DNA of 5,502 nucleotides. It comes from Burkholderiaceae bacterium (GTDB lineage Bacteria; Pseudomonadota; Gammaproteobacteria; Burkholderiales; Burkholderiaceae_C). Location: the NCBI GenBank assembly GCA_031256305.1, contig JAIRQU010000123.1, positions 1 through 5,502 of the forward strand, given 5' to 3'. Under the pieces are notes generated by a model. That model did no database searches, was not told the origin of the DNA, and worked only from the letters and a program-made list of their open reading frames with translations. Shown here piece by piece: positions 1 through 5,226 of the stretch (its first letter is position 1; the number at the start of each line of letters is the position of its first letter). A program made the translations under genes and the position numbers.

Positions 1-187
1 AACACCGTGGCGCGATTTGCTAAAATTTGCTTAAAATTTGTGCAATTATTTTATATTCCAAATCAGTATGTTACATTATGATACATAATTTTCTGGATAA
101 CAATGTGAAAAATTCCCGCTTCTGCCTAGTTGTCCGGAAACTGTGGAGCGATGCAGCTTGCCGGGCCGTTTTGGGCCGGGAGCAGGC
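1..187 (+). promoter_or_regulatory. AT-rich upstream region of xseA
   Basis: The first 120 bases are strikingly AT-rich next to the very GC-rich xseA gene, as expected for a promoter region. Three near-copies of ATTTGC/ATTTGT start at 15, 25 and 36, so they are spaced 10-11 bases apart, with AAAA tracts at 22-25 and 33-36. This spacing would put them on one face of the helix and could bend the DNA. A dyad, ATTATG-ATA-CATAAT, spans 75-89; CATAAT resembles a -10 box and could read either way. A pair TTGCTT (27-32) and TTATAT (51-56) with an 18-base spacer is another weak promoter candidate. The gene left of the window is not visible, so a divergent promoter is possible. No box pair is convincing enough to fix a transcription start. 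Confidence 0.45.
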
Positions 188-1579
188 GTGAATCCGTACC
201 CCGGCAATCGGTTGCCAAGCGCCGCGCCGCGCGTCTGGGCCGTGGGGGCGCTGGTGCGCGCCGTGGCCGATGCGCTGGAGGCGCGTTTCAATCCTGTCGC
301 GGTACGCGGCGAGGTTACGGCTTTCGCGCGCGCGGGCAGCGGGCATTGCTACTTTGCGCTCAAGGACGACGCGGGGCAAATCCGCTGCGCCATGTTCCGG
401 CGCGCGTCCCTGCTGCTGGGCTTCGAGCCGCGCGAGGGCGACCAGGTGGAGGCGCGCGGACGCCTGGCCGTGTATGAGCCGCGCGGCGACCTGCAACTGA
501 TCGTCGAATCCCTGCGCCGCGCCGGGCAGGGCGAACTGTTCGAGCGGTTTTTGCGCCTGAAGGCACGGCTGGAAGCTGATGGCCTGTTTGCGCCCGAACG
601 CAAGCGCGCCGCGCCAGCCTTCCCGCGCAGTATCGGGCTGGTGACATCGCCCCAGGCGGCGGCCTTGCACGATGTGCTAACGGCATTGGCGCGGCGCGCG
701 CCGTATGTGCCGGTATGGTTTGCGCCTGCCGCCGTTCAGGGCGCAGAAGCCCCGACACAACTCATTGCGGCGCTACAAAAACTGTATCGCGCGGCGCATG
801 GCGGGCGGCTGCCTATCGACTTGATTTTGTTAGTGCGCGGCGGCGGAGCTATCGAGGACCTGTGGACTTTCAACGACGAGGCGCTGGTGCGCGCCATCGC
901 GCAAAGTCCCGTGCCGGTGATGACCGGCATCGGACACGAAACCGATTTCACCCTGGCCGACTTTGCCGCCGACGTGCGTGCGCCCACGCCCACCGCCGCC
1001 GCCGAACTGGCCGCCGCGCCGCGCGCGGACGAAGTCGAGCGGCTGCGCGCGCAACAAGCGCGCTTGCGGCGCGCGGCTACCGGGCGGCTGGAGCGCGAAG
1101 CGCAGCGGTTTGATGCCTTGGCCGCGCGGCTGCCGTCTCCTGCCGCCCGCAGCGACGCCGCGCGTCCGCGTCTGGCGGCCTTGGCCGAGCGCCTGAACCA
1201 TGCGCTACGGCTGCGCGCGCTGGCCGAGAGCGCAGCCACCAGCCAGCGCGCCCTGCGCTGGTCGCGCGCGGTGCAAATGCCGCTGGCCCGGCAGCAAACG
1301 CATCTGGCGCGGCTGGCCGAGCGCCTGCCCGCCGCCGCGCACGCGCTGCTGGCGCGCCAGTGCGAGCGTGTGCAACGCCTGGACTTGCGCCTGTCCGCGC
1401 TGGCGCCCGAACAGGTACTGGCGCGCGGCTACACCTGGCTGGAAGATGCCAGCGGCCAGCCCGTGACCCGCGCGGCCCGGGCGCGGCCCGGTCAGGCCCT
1501 GGCCGCGCAACTGGCCGATGGGCGCATCGGGTTGCAGGTCACGCGGGTTTTCTCCGCCGCCGAGGGCAAGAAAGATTAA
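188..1579 (+). CDS. xseA: Exonuclease VII large subunit
   Basis: XseA is the catalytic subunit of exonuclease VII, a cytoplasmic enzyme that degrades single-stranded DNA from both ends and works with the small subunit XseB. An N-terminal OB-fold DNA-binding domain covers about residues 16-112. The catalytic domain follows, with GLVTSPQAAALHDVL (150-164), VRGGGAIEDLW (216-226) and GIGHETDF (247-254). H250 and D253, together with R217 and D162, match residues reported as essential in the E. coli enzyme. A long Ala/Arg-rich, probably coiled-coil stretch leads to the C-terminal LARGY motif (411-415). The start chosen is GTG at 188, with GGGAG at 178-182 and 5 bases of spacing; it gives 463 aa, close to the family norm of about 450. 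An in-frame GTG at 143 would add 15 residues unlike the family. XseB is not in the window. sodB follows after 65 bases. Confidence 0.96.
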   Translation: MNPYPGNRLPSAAPRVWAVGALVRAVADALEARFNPVAVRGEVTAFARAGSGHCYFALKDDAGQIRCAMFRRASLLLGFEPREGDQVEARGRLAVYEPRGDLQLIVESLRRAGQGELFERFLRLKARLEADGLFAPERKRAAPAFPRSIGLVTSPQAAALHDVLTALARRAPYVPVWFAPAAVQGAEAPTQLIAALQKLYRAAHGGRLPIDLILLVRGGGAIEDLWTFNDEALVRAIAQSPVPVMTGIGHETDFTLADFAADVRAPTPTAAAELAAAPRADEVERLRAQQARLRRAATGRLEREAQRFDALAARLPSPAARSDAARPRLAALAERLNHALRLRALAESAATSQRALRWSRAVQMPLARQQTHLARLAERLPAAAHALLARQCERVQRLDLRLSALAPEQVLARGYTWLEDASGQPVTRAARARPGQALAAQLADGRIGLQVTRVFSAAEGKKD

Positions 1580-1586
1580 TCGCCCC

Positions 1587-1644
1587 TATCATGGAGAACC
1601 GCATTCCCGCAATCCCCTAGATTTTCAAGACAGGAGTACATCTC
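1587..1644 (+). promoter_or_regulatory. xseA-sodB spacer with possible -10 box and sodB ribosome binding site
   Basis: The 65-base gap between xseA and sodB contains TATCAT at 1587-1592, one mismatch from a consensus -10 box, but no recognisable -35 box at the right distance. The ribosome binding site of sodB is clear: AGGAG at 1632-1636, 8 bases before the ATG at 1645. A nine-codon frame, ATG at 1591 to TAG at 1620, lies between the two; it has no ribosome binding site of its own and is probably chance. sodB could have its own promoter here or be transcribed through from xseA. Confidence 0.3.
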
Positions 1645-2232
1645 ATGACGGAACGCATCTTGCCCCCGCTGCCCTTTGCCATCGACGCGCTGGCGCCCGC
1701 CTACAGCCGCGAGACGCTGGAATACCACCACGGCAAGCACCACAAGGCTTACGTGGACAAGCTCAACGAGCTGCAAAAAGGCACCGAGTTCGAGAACCTG
1801 CCGCTCGAAGAGGTCATCAAGCGCGCCTCTGGCGGCATCTACAACCAGGCCGCGCAAATCTGGAACCACACCTTCTTCTGGAACTGCCTCAAACCCGAGG
1901 GCGGCGGCCAGCCGTCCGGCGCGCTGCTGATGGCCATCGACCAGAAATGGGGCAGCTTTGCCGACTTCAAAAAGGCTTTTGTCGCCAGCGCCGTGGGCAA
2001 CTTTGGCAGCGGCTGGACCTGGCTGATTAAAAAAGCCGGCGGCAGCGTGGACATCCTCAACACCGGCGCGGCGGGCACCCCGCTCAAAAGCGGAGAAGGC
2101 GCGGCGCTGCTGACCGTGGACGTGTGGGAGCACGCCTATTACATCGACTACCGCAATGCCCGCCAGAAGTTTGTCGAAGTCTTTCTGGACAAGCTGGCCA
2201 ACTGGGACTTTGCGCAGAAAAATTTTGACTAA
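1645..2232 (+). CDS. sodB: Superoxide dismutase, iron type
   Basis: This 195-aa enzyme converts superoxide to oxygen and hydrogen peroxide in the cytoplasm, using one metal ion per subunit. Length and sequence match bacterial Fe-SOD along the whole protein. The four metal ligands are all present: H28 (in EYHHGKHH), H75 (in WNHTFFWN), D159 and H163 (in DVWEHAYY). Q71 in NQAAQIWNH is the active-site glutamine position typical of iron enzymes rather than manganese ones, so an Fe form is inferred. There is no signal peptide. The ATG at 1645 has AGGAG 8 bases upstream. The gene reads in the same direction as xseA, an order seen in Burkholderiales. Nothing in the coding sequence looks damaged. Confidence 0.98.
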   Translation: MTERILPPLPFAIDALAPAYSRETLEYHHGKHHKAYVDKLNELQKGTEFENLPLEEVIKRASGGIYNQAAQIWNHTFFWNCLKPEGGGQPSGALLMAIDQKWGSFADFKKAFVASAVGNFGSGWTWLIKKAGGSVDILNTGAAGTPLKSGEGAALLTVDVWEHAYYIDYRNARQKFVEVFLDKLANWDFAQKNFD

Positions 2233-2305
2233 ACAGTACGGTTTATCCCGCCGTGCCTTGAACTGAAAAGGCTGTTTGAGAGTGGCGTGTGCATGCCTTT
2301 ACATG

Positions 2306-2332
2306 ACCCCTCTCCCTCTGTGGGAGAGGGTG
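2306..2332. repeat. Strong inverted repeat, possible two-way terminator
   Basis: CCCTCTCCC at 2308-2316 and GGGAGAGGG at 2322-2330 form a perfect 9-bp stem with a 5-base loop. It lies 75 bases after sodB and about 97 bases before the end of the convergent DUF192 gene, a natural place for a shared terminator. There is no run of T on either side, so it is not a classic intrinsic terminator. The sequence resembles short palindromic elements scattered through many proteobacterial genomes (recollection, not checked). A weaker stem, GCCTT (2255-2259) with AAGGC (2268-2272) followed by TGTTT, lies nearer to sodB and might end its transcript. Confidence 0.55.
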
Positions 2333-2427
2333 GCGCGAGCGCTACGATTGTGACGCACGCACTTGAATCAAAACCACTCTAGCGCGCGGGAACCGGTTGC
2401 AGGGGCGCGTGTGCCTACCGCCAACCG

Positions 2428-2940
2428 CTACTCTATTTTGTTGTCGCTTATCTTGCTGAACACATCCCCGCCCAGCTTGGCTCCCGCGCGGATGTGGCGC
2501 TGCGCAAACCAGCCCTGGTTGACTTCCAGCACATAGCGCACCGGCGCGGTCGAGCAATGGTTGTCCACGGTCATGGGCGCCATGTCGGCCAGGTTGACGA
2601 TGGCGCCGTCGTCGGCGATAAAGGCCGCCGTCAGCGGCAGCAGCGTGTTCTTCATCCAGAAGCACTGCACGCCGGGGCGGTCGAAAACGAACAGCATGCC
2701 CTCGTAAGCGGGCATCTGGCGGCGGAACATCAACCCCGTTTCCAGCTCCTGCTGTGCACGCGCCACCTGCACGTTCAGCCGGTACATGCCTGCCGTCAAC
2801 TGCGTGCGCGGCAAATCCATCTGCGGCTGGCCTTGCGGGGCGGGCTGCGCTTGCGGCTGCGCGTGTGCGGCCAGCGCCAGCCATGCCGCGGCGGCGCAAA
2901 CCAGCGCGGCGCGAAAAGAGCGGAAAGCGAATGTCATCAT
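2428..2940 (-). CDS. Exported DUF192 family protein
   Basis: This 170-aa protein starts with a signal peptide: basic residues (R7, R10), an Ala/Leu-rich core and a likely signal peptidase I site after A25-H26-A27. A Pro/Gln-rich linker (28-44) leads to a DUF192 domain (PF02643) from about residue 45 to the end. Family hallmarks seen are ETGLMFRRQMP (67-77), GMLFVFDRPG (81-90) and FWMKNTLLPL (94-103), then a conserved C-terminal VLEVNQGWF stretch. The domain is widespread, and its biochemical role is not established. C15 lies inside the hydrophobic core without a lipobox, so it is probably not a lipoprotein. The start is ATG at 2940 or the adjacent ATG at 2937; no good ribosome binding site is seen. 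A longer frame reaches to 3255 but only overlaps the regulator gene. It lies 26 bases behind the HTH gene, so co-transcription and coupled translation are likely. Confidence 0.9.
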   Translation of the reverse strand: MMTFAFRSFRAALVCAAAAWLALAAHAQPQAQPAPQGQPQMDLPRTQLTAGMYRLNVQVARAQQELETGLMFRRQMPAYEGMLFVFDRPGVQCFWMKNTLLPLTAAFIADDGAIVNLADMAPMTVDNHCSTAPVRYVLEVNQGWFAQRHIRAGAKLGGDVFSKISDNKIE

Positions 2941-2966
2941 GCGCGTGATTATGGCGGCGTCTGGCG

Positions 2967-3248
2967 TCAGTGTTCGGCGGTCACATCGTCCTGTGTTTGT
3001 GGCGGCATCAGCAGCGACCACGGCGGCACCTCCAGCGCCTGCGCAAAACGCTCCAGGTTGGACAGCGACACATTCCAGTGCAGACGTTCCACGGCTGAAA
3101 CATAGGTGCGATCCAGCTCGCACTCCAGCGCCAGCCGTTCCTGCGACCAGCCCTTGCGCACCCGGTGCAGGCGCAACCAGTACGCCAGGATGGCGCGTAA
3201 GTTGTTGGAATTGGGCAACGCAGCAGGCGGCGTGAGCTTGGCGGACAC
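2967..3248 (-). CDS. XRE-family helix-turn-helix transcriptional regulator
   Basis: This is a small DNA-binding protein of 93 aa with one Cro/CI-type domain at about residues 17-81. The core WSQERLALECELDRTYVSAVER (34-55) carries the helix-turn-helix, followed by WNVSLSNLERFAQAL. L56 stands where many relatives have glycine. No second domain is visible, so it probably acts as a simple dimeric repressor or nucleoid-type regulator; its targets are unknown. The start is uncertain. GTG at 3248 is chosen because third positions become G/C-rich from there on, as in host genes. The frame stays open to a GTG at 3314 (115 aa; AGGA 9 bases before it and GGAGG directly adjacent), but those 22 extra codons have AT-rich third positions and look non-coding. 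It is followed by the DUF192 gene and divergent from the small gene at 3397. Confidence 0.85.
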   Translation of the reverse strand: MSAKLTPPAALPNSNNLRAILAYWLRLHRVRKGWSQERLALECELDRTYVSAVERLHWNVSLSNLERFAQALEVPPWSLLMPPQTQDDVTAEH

Positions 3249-3396
3249 GCTGCAAGCATGACTTTGTGCTACATTTGCATCTACGGAGTTTGCTTCACGT
3301 ATCGTATGTAGCACCCTCCGGTGTCCTGCTCAATGGCCAGCAACCGTGGATGGTTATTGAGTTATTTCTGTCAAATTGAACTTATGGAGATTAATC
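3249..3396. promoter_or_regulatory. Divergent intergenic region
   Basis: This stretch separates the minus-strand HTH gene from the plus-strand small gene and should carry both promoters. On the plus strand, GGAGA at 3386-3390 lies 6 bases before ATG 3397 and sets that start. A possible -35 box TTGAGT (3357-3362) has only a poor -10 match 17 bases further on. On the minus strand, TTGAGC (3328-3333) and TACATA (3305-3310) are 17 bases apart but match consensus weakly. A tandem CGTAT repeat at 3298-3307 could be a protein-binding site, perhaps for the regulator encoded next to it; this is speculative. Composition shifts from GC-rich to AT-rich in this region. Confidence 0.3.
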
Positions 3397-3603
3397 ATGA
3401 ACAATATTGACGTCACCGTCCATTCATTTGAAAAATATAGTATTTCTGAGGATGACTACATCAAATCCAAACGGAAAGGAACAGAAGATGCCATCAGACG
3501 GCTAGGCGGTCGTGTGATTCCGGGAACTGCCATTAAAGTCCCTAAATCCGGTCTTGATGGGAATGATTTGACTGTTCCCTCCGTACCTGATCGTCCTCGT
3601 TGA
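3397..3603 (+). CDS. Small protein of unknown function
   Basis: I do not recognise this 68-aa protein. The start at ATG 3397 is well supported by GGAGA at 3386-3390 with 6 bases of spacing; a TTG at 3376 would add seven residues and ignores that site. The protein is charged and hydrophilic, with no signal peptide, membrane segment or cysteine. An acidic/basic, probably helical part (about 17-38, with SEDDYIKSKRKG) leads into a Gly/Val-rich stretch, RLGGRVIPGTAIKVPKSG, and a proline-rich end. Codon use is AT-rich at third positions, unlike xseA, sodB and the DUF192 gene, which suggests acquired DNA. It could be a small antitoxin, immunity or regulatory protein, but nothing in the sequence proves this. 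Its frame remains open beyond the TGA at 3601 (separate entry). Confidence 0.65.
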   Translation: MNNIDVTVHSFEKYSISEDDYIKSKRKGTEDAIRRLGGRVIPGTAIKVPKSGLDGNDLTVPSVPDRPR

Positions 3604-3819
3604 GTAGCAAGGCAGCGCAGACGATCTTTAGCAAACGCTCATACAAGCCATGCATCAGTGGGACAACATCCTATTTTGTTCCACAAGAGACCTTATGATC
3701 GTCCGGGATCCGACATTTACGGGTGGTTGTCTGGAGGACAGCAGAATTTTAGTTTCTCGGAGCTAGATGCCGGGATTGTTATTTCTGTAATTCATTTGTA
3801 CAGATGGCGTTTATCATGA
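3604..3819 (+). other. Open frame of uncertain coding status behind the small gene
   Basis: After the TGA at 3601-3603 the same frame stays open for 71 codons to TGA 3817-3819. The end overlaps the likely start of the next gene in an ATGA arrangement (ATG at 3816), which is typical of coupled genes. Against it being a gene, there is no good ribosome binding site. The only usual start codon in the first third is GTG at 3658 (53 codons), and the first part reads as an unlikely Arg-rich sequence. A competing frame (ATG 3650 to TAG 3755-3757) also stays open for 35 codons. It may be a decayed gene, the read-through part of the small gene, or chance. No family is recognised. Nothing else is seen in the stretch 3604-3815. 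Confidence 0.25.
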
Positions 3820-4145
3820 AATTTTATCGCAATTTTATTGCGTCTTTAGGCATTGTTTGGTTATTATTAATAATGCTTCCAACAGCAGCTTTGGCACAGC
3901 AATCGCAGAAATTACCCCTGTATATTGATGCCAACACGGGAGCGGAAGACAGAGTTGGACGCGATTTTGTTTATCAGCTAAAAGAGCAAATAAATAAATC
4001 ATCATCTTATTTTGTTACGTATAGTGTTGATAATGCTATATTTGTGATTAATATTGCTACCGTGTCTGACGATAATAACAATAATGCAACGGCGTATTCA
4101 ATGGTTTTAACGGTGGATAACAAGCTTATGACAAATATAGTTTGA
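3816..4145 (+). CDS. Exported protein of unknown function, probably truncated by a stop codon
   Basis: The predicted 109-aa product has a textbook signal peptide: K2 and R5, a hydrophobic core (about 8-21) and a cleavage site after A25-L26-A27. The mature part, QQSQKLPLYIDANTG onward, contains a helix-like stretch (VYQLKEQINKSSS) and an Asn-rich segment (SDDNNNNA), and looks like a small periplasmic or secreted domain. I know no function for it. ATG 3816 is preferred because the signal sequence begins cleanly there and overlaps the upstream frame as ATGA; ATG 3804 would add MAFI in front. No strong ribosome binding site is seen. The frame ends at TGA 4143-4145 but then remains open to TAA 4251-4253, so the native protein was probably 145 aa (see the next entry). 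Third positions are AT-rich, unlike neighbouring host genes. Confidence 0.6.
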   Translation: MKFYRNFIASLGIVWLLLIMLPTAALAQQSQKLPLYIDANTGAEDRVGRDFVYQLKEQINKSSSYFVTYSVDNAIFVINIATVSDDNNNNATAYSMVLTVDNKLMTNIV

Positions 4146-4253
4146 GTTTGCGGTGAAATTAAAGTTTTCTCGTGTGCATTGGGTGCGCTTGCAAGCTTAG
4201 ATGAGGATATTACTCTGCTAAAACAAGCTTTGGTCAAAAAGAATAATCAATAA
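4146..4253 (+). pseudogene. C-terminal remainder of the exported protein behind an in-frame TGA
   Basis: These 35 codons continue in the same frame as the gene starting at 3816 and end at TAA 4251. They encode a sensible protein end: VCGEIKVFSC, then an amphipathic helix-like stretch rich in Ala, Leu, Asp and Lys. C112 and C120 (full-length numbering) are the only cysteines of the mature protein and could form a disulfide in the periplasm. A single change at codon 110, for example from GGA, CGA or TGG to TGA, explains the break. No start codon with a ribosome binding site is present, so this part is probably not translated alone. Sequencing error and stop read-through are the alternatives. 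Confidence 0.5.
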
Positions 4254-4258
4254 CCGCA

Positions 4259-4289
4259 GCCGCAAGCGTGTTTGGTTTGGAGTTGCGGC
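4259..4289 (+). repeat. Stem-loop after the exported-protein frame
   Basis: GCCGCAA at 4259-4265 and TTGCGGC at 4283-4289 form a perfect 7-bp inverted repeat with a 17-base loop, starting 6 bases after the TAA at 4251-4253. The place fits a transcript end, but the loop is long and no T run follows, so terminator function is doubtful. From here to 4380 I see no gene on either strand. Confidence 0.3.
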
Positions 4290-4380
4290 ACTCACCCTGC
4301 CTGCTACTGATCTCGGTCGATTTGTTTTCCAACGAACTTTCAATCCAACTTAGTACACTATGCAATCTTAAATGTGCATA

Positions 4381-4440
4381 CCCGTGAACAGGCCGATGTG
4401 ACTGCCGGGAGGCTAGTGTTCTCCTGATGACGTCGGATAA
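4381..4440 (-). pseudogene. Remnant of the end of a PhaC-like hydrolase gene
   Basis: On the minus strand this stretch reads PGSHIGLFTG, very close to PGGHIGLFMG near the end of the hydrolase gene at the right edge. At DNA level 4381-4410 matches 5266-5295 in the same orientation at 25 of 30 bases. A second block, 4426-4437, matches 5370-5381 (the SDDI coding part) at 11 of 12 bases. Between the two blocks the remnant has lost about 59 bases compared with the intact gene, so the blocks are out of frame, and a TAG stands just before the PGSH part. It therefore cannot make a functional protein. It was probably left by duplication and decay of the hydrolase gene or of a paralogue. Confidence 0.65.
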
Positions 4441-4451
4441 TCTTGTCCAGC

Positions 4452-4813
4452 ATGATTTTCGATCCTTTTCTTTTCGACCGTTGCGCCGAGCAAATTGCCC
4501 AATCTTCCACCGCTGGCGCGGGCATGGGCGTCGATTCGGGGCTGCCCGATTTCCGGGCGGCCAGAGGGGTTTGGGCGCGCTTATCCGGCCTTGCGGAAGG
4601 CGGGGCTGGGATCCCGTCGTTCTTGAACTGGGTACGGGCAAAACCATTGCCACGATCCGCAGGATAGGAAAACGCACCGGCTATCCATTAATTCGGATTA
4701 ACCTGCGCGACCCGGAAGTTTCCAGGGCCGGCCATATCAGCGTGCCGATAGGGGCGCTGGCCGCGCTGGAAGGTATCCGGGCGGCGTTGGCGGAGATTGG
4801 GTTTTTGTCCTGA
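4452..4813 (+). pseudogene. Sir2-type NAD-dependent deacylase, degenerate
   Basis: Sirtuins remove acyl groups from protein lysines using NAD. Here only the two ends of such a gene remain. From ATG 4452 the first frame reads MIFDPFLFDRCAEQIAQ and then the NAD-binding motif GAGMGVDSGLPDFR up to about 4590. A second frame, shifted relative to the first, picks up at about 4609 with VVLELGTGKTIATIRR and the typical sirtuin end, LIRIN...GHISVPIGALAALE, to TGA 4811. The middle is missing, including the Gln-Asn-x-Asp region, the catalytic histidine and any zinc-binding cysteines; roughly 150 residues or more are lost against the usual 240-290. A few residues before GAGMG, where the first beta strand belongs, also seem lost. 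The first frame ends at TAG 4665-4667. No deacylase activity is possible. It ends two bases from the convergent gene at 4816. Confidence 0.85.
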
Positions 4814-4815
4814 AC

Positions 4816-5226
4816 CTATCCTCGGCTCCGGTAATGGCTGTCGGAGCGCACGACAAAGGTGCCGGGTTTCAGCCCGAATTGCCGGGCGATGGCTGCCAGC
4901 GTGCCCTCTTGTTGCAGCCGCCGGTCGGCATAGACGATGAAGCGGCGGTTTTTGACATCAAAGACGATGCGCCCGCGCGGAAAGTCCTCATACTCGTGGC
5001 GGGCAATGGCTTGCGCGACGGATATTTCCAGCGGCGCGGCGGCGCCTTGCGCCTTCCAGTGCTCCCACAGTTCGTAATGGCCCCGCGGGTGATCGAGAAA
5101 GTCGCCATAGGGTTCGGCAGCCGCCAGCGGCGCGGCATCGGCTAGCAGCGTCCAGCCATTCCCGGCTGACGGAATACCCCAAAAAATGCCGACGCAGCCG
5201 GTCAGCGCCCGTTGGCCACGATCCAT
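4816..5226 (-). CDS. Conserved-looking protein of unknown function
   Basis: This product of about 136 aa has host-like G/C-rich codon use. The part that looks conserved begins at GWTLLADAAPL and continues with EPYGDFLDHPRGHYELWEHW, HEYEDFPRGRIVFDV, FIVYADRRL and VRSDSHYR near the end. This resembles a family of about 110-120 aa in Bordetella-like bacteria without a known function (from memory). No signal peptide or membrane segment is evident. The start is unclear: ATG 5226 lies inside the end of the upstream hydrolase gene (23-base overlap), TTG 5244 lies further in with AAGGA 3 bases before it, and the conserved part begins only at about 5154 with no standard start codon near it. Coupled translation with the hydrolase gene is likely. 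The 4816 end is two bases from the sir2 remnant. Confidence 0.7.
   Translation of the reverse strand: MDRGQRALTGCVGIFWGIPSAGNGWTLLADAAPLAAAEPYGDFLDHPRGHYELWEHWKAQGAAAPLEISVAQAIARHEYEDFPRGRIVFDVKNRRFIVYADRRLQQEGTLAAIARQFGLKPGTFVVRSDSHYRSRG

Noticed and set aside
71..670. 199-aa minus-strand frame opposite xseA
   Set aside because: Shadow of a GC-rich gene; no family resemblance, and it lies antisense to clearly conserved XseA motifs.
736..1239. 167-aa minus-strand frame opposite xseA
   Set aside because: Low-complexity Ala/Arg/Ser translation caused by the GC-rich codon pattern of xseA.
1591..1620. Nine-codon leader frame before sodB
   Set aside because: No ribosome binding site and no attenuator-like structure; probably chance.
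1576..2133. 185-aa minus-strand frame opposite sodB
   Set aside because: Antisense shadow of a fully conserved sodB gene, with no recognisable domain.
2494..3105. 203-aa plus-strand frame across the DUF192 and HTH genes
   Set aside because: Covers two genes with clear families on the other strand; the translation looks random.
2941..3255. N-terminal extension of the DUF192 protein
   Set aside because: It overlaps the HTH gene in another frame, and the signal peptide begins cleanly at 2940.
3601..3660. Selenocysteine or TGA recoding at 3601 and 4143
   Set aside because: No convincing stem-loop directly behind either TGA. TGA ends other genes in this window normally (HTH regulator, hydrolase), so recoding is not supported beyond a remote option.
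3249..4440. Insertion sequence, integrase or attachment site
   Set aside because: No transposase or integrase fragment, terminal inverted repeats or target duplication could be found in the AT-rich segment.
4234..4677. 147-aa minus-strand frame over the sir2 remnant
   Set aside because: No start signal or domain, rich in Arg, Pro and Ser; it is antisense to recognisable sirtuin motifs.
4427..4813. A single 128-aa protein from ATG 4427
   Set aside because: Only its second half resembles a protein family (sirtuin end); the first half is the wrong frame of the sirtuin N-terminus.
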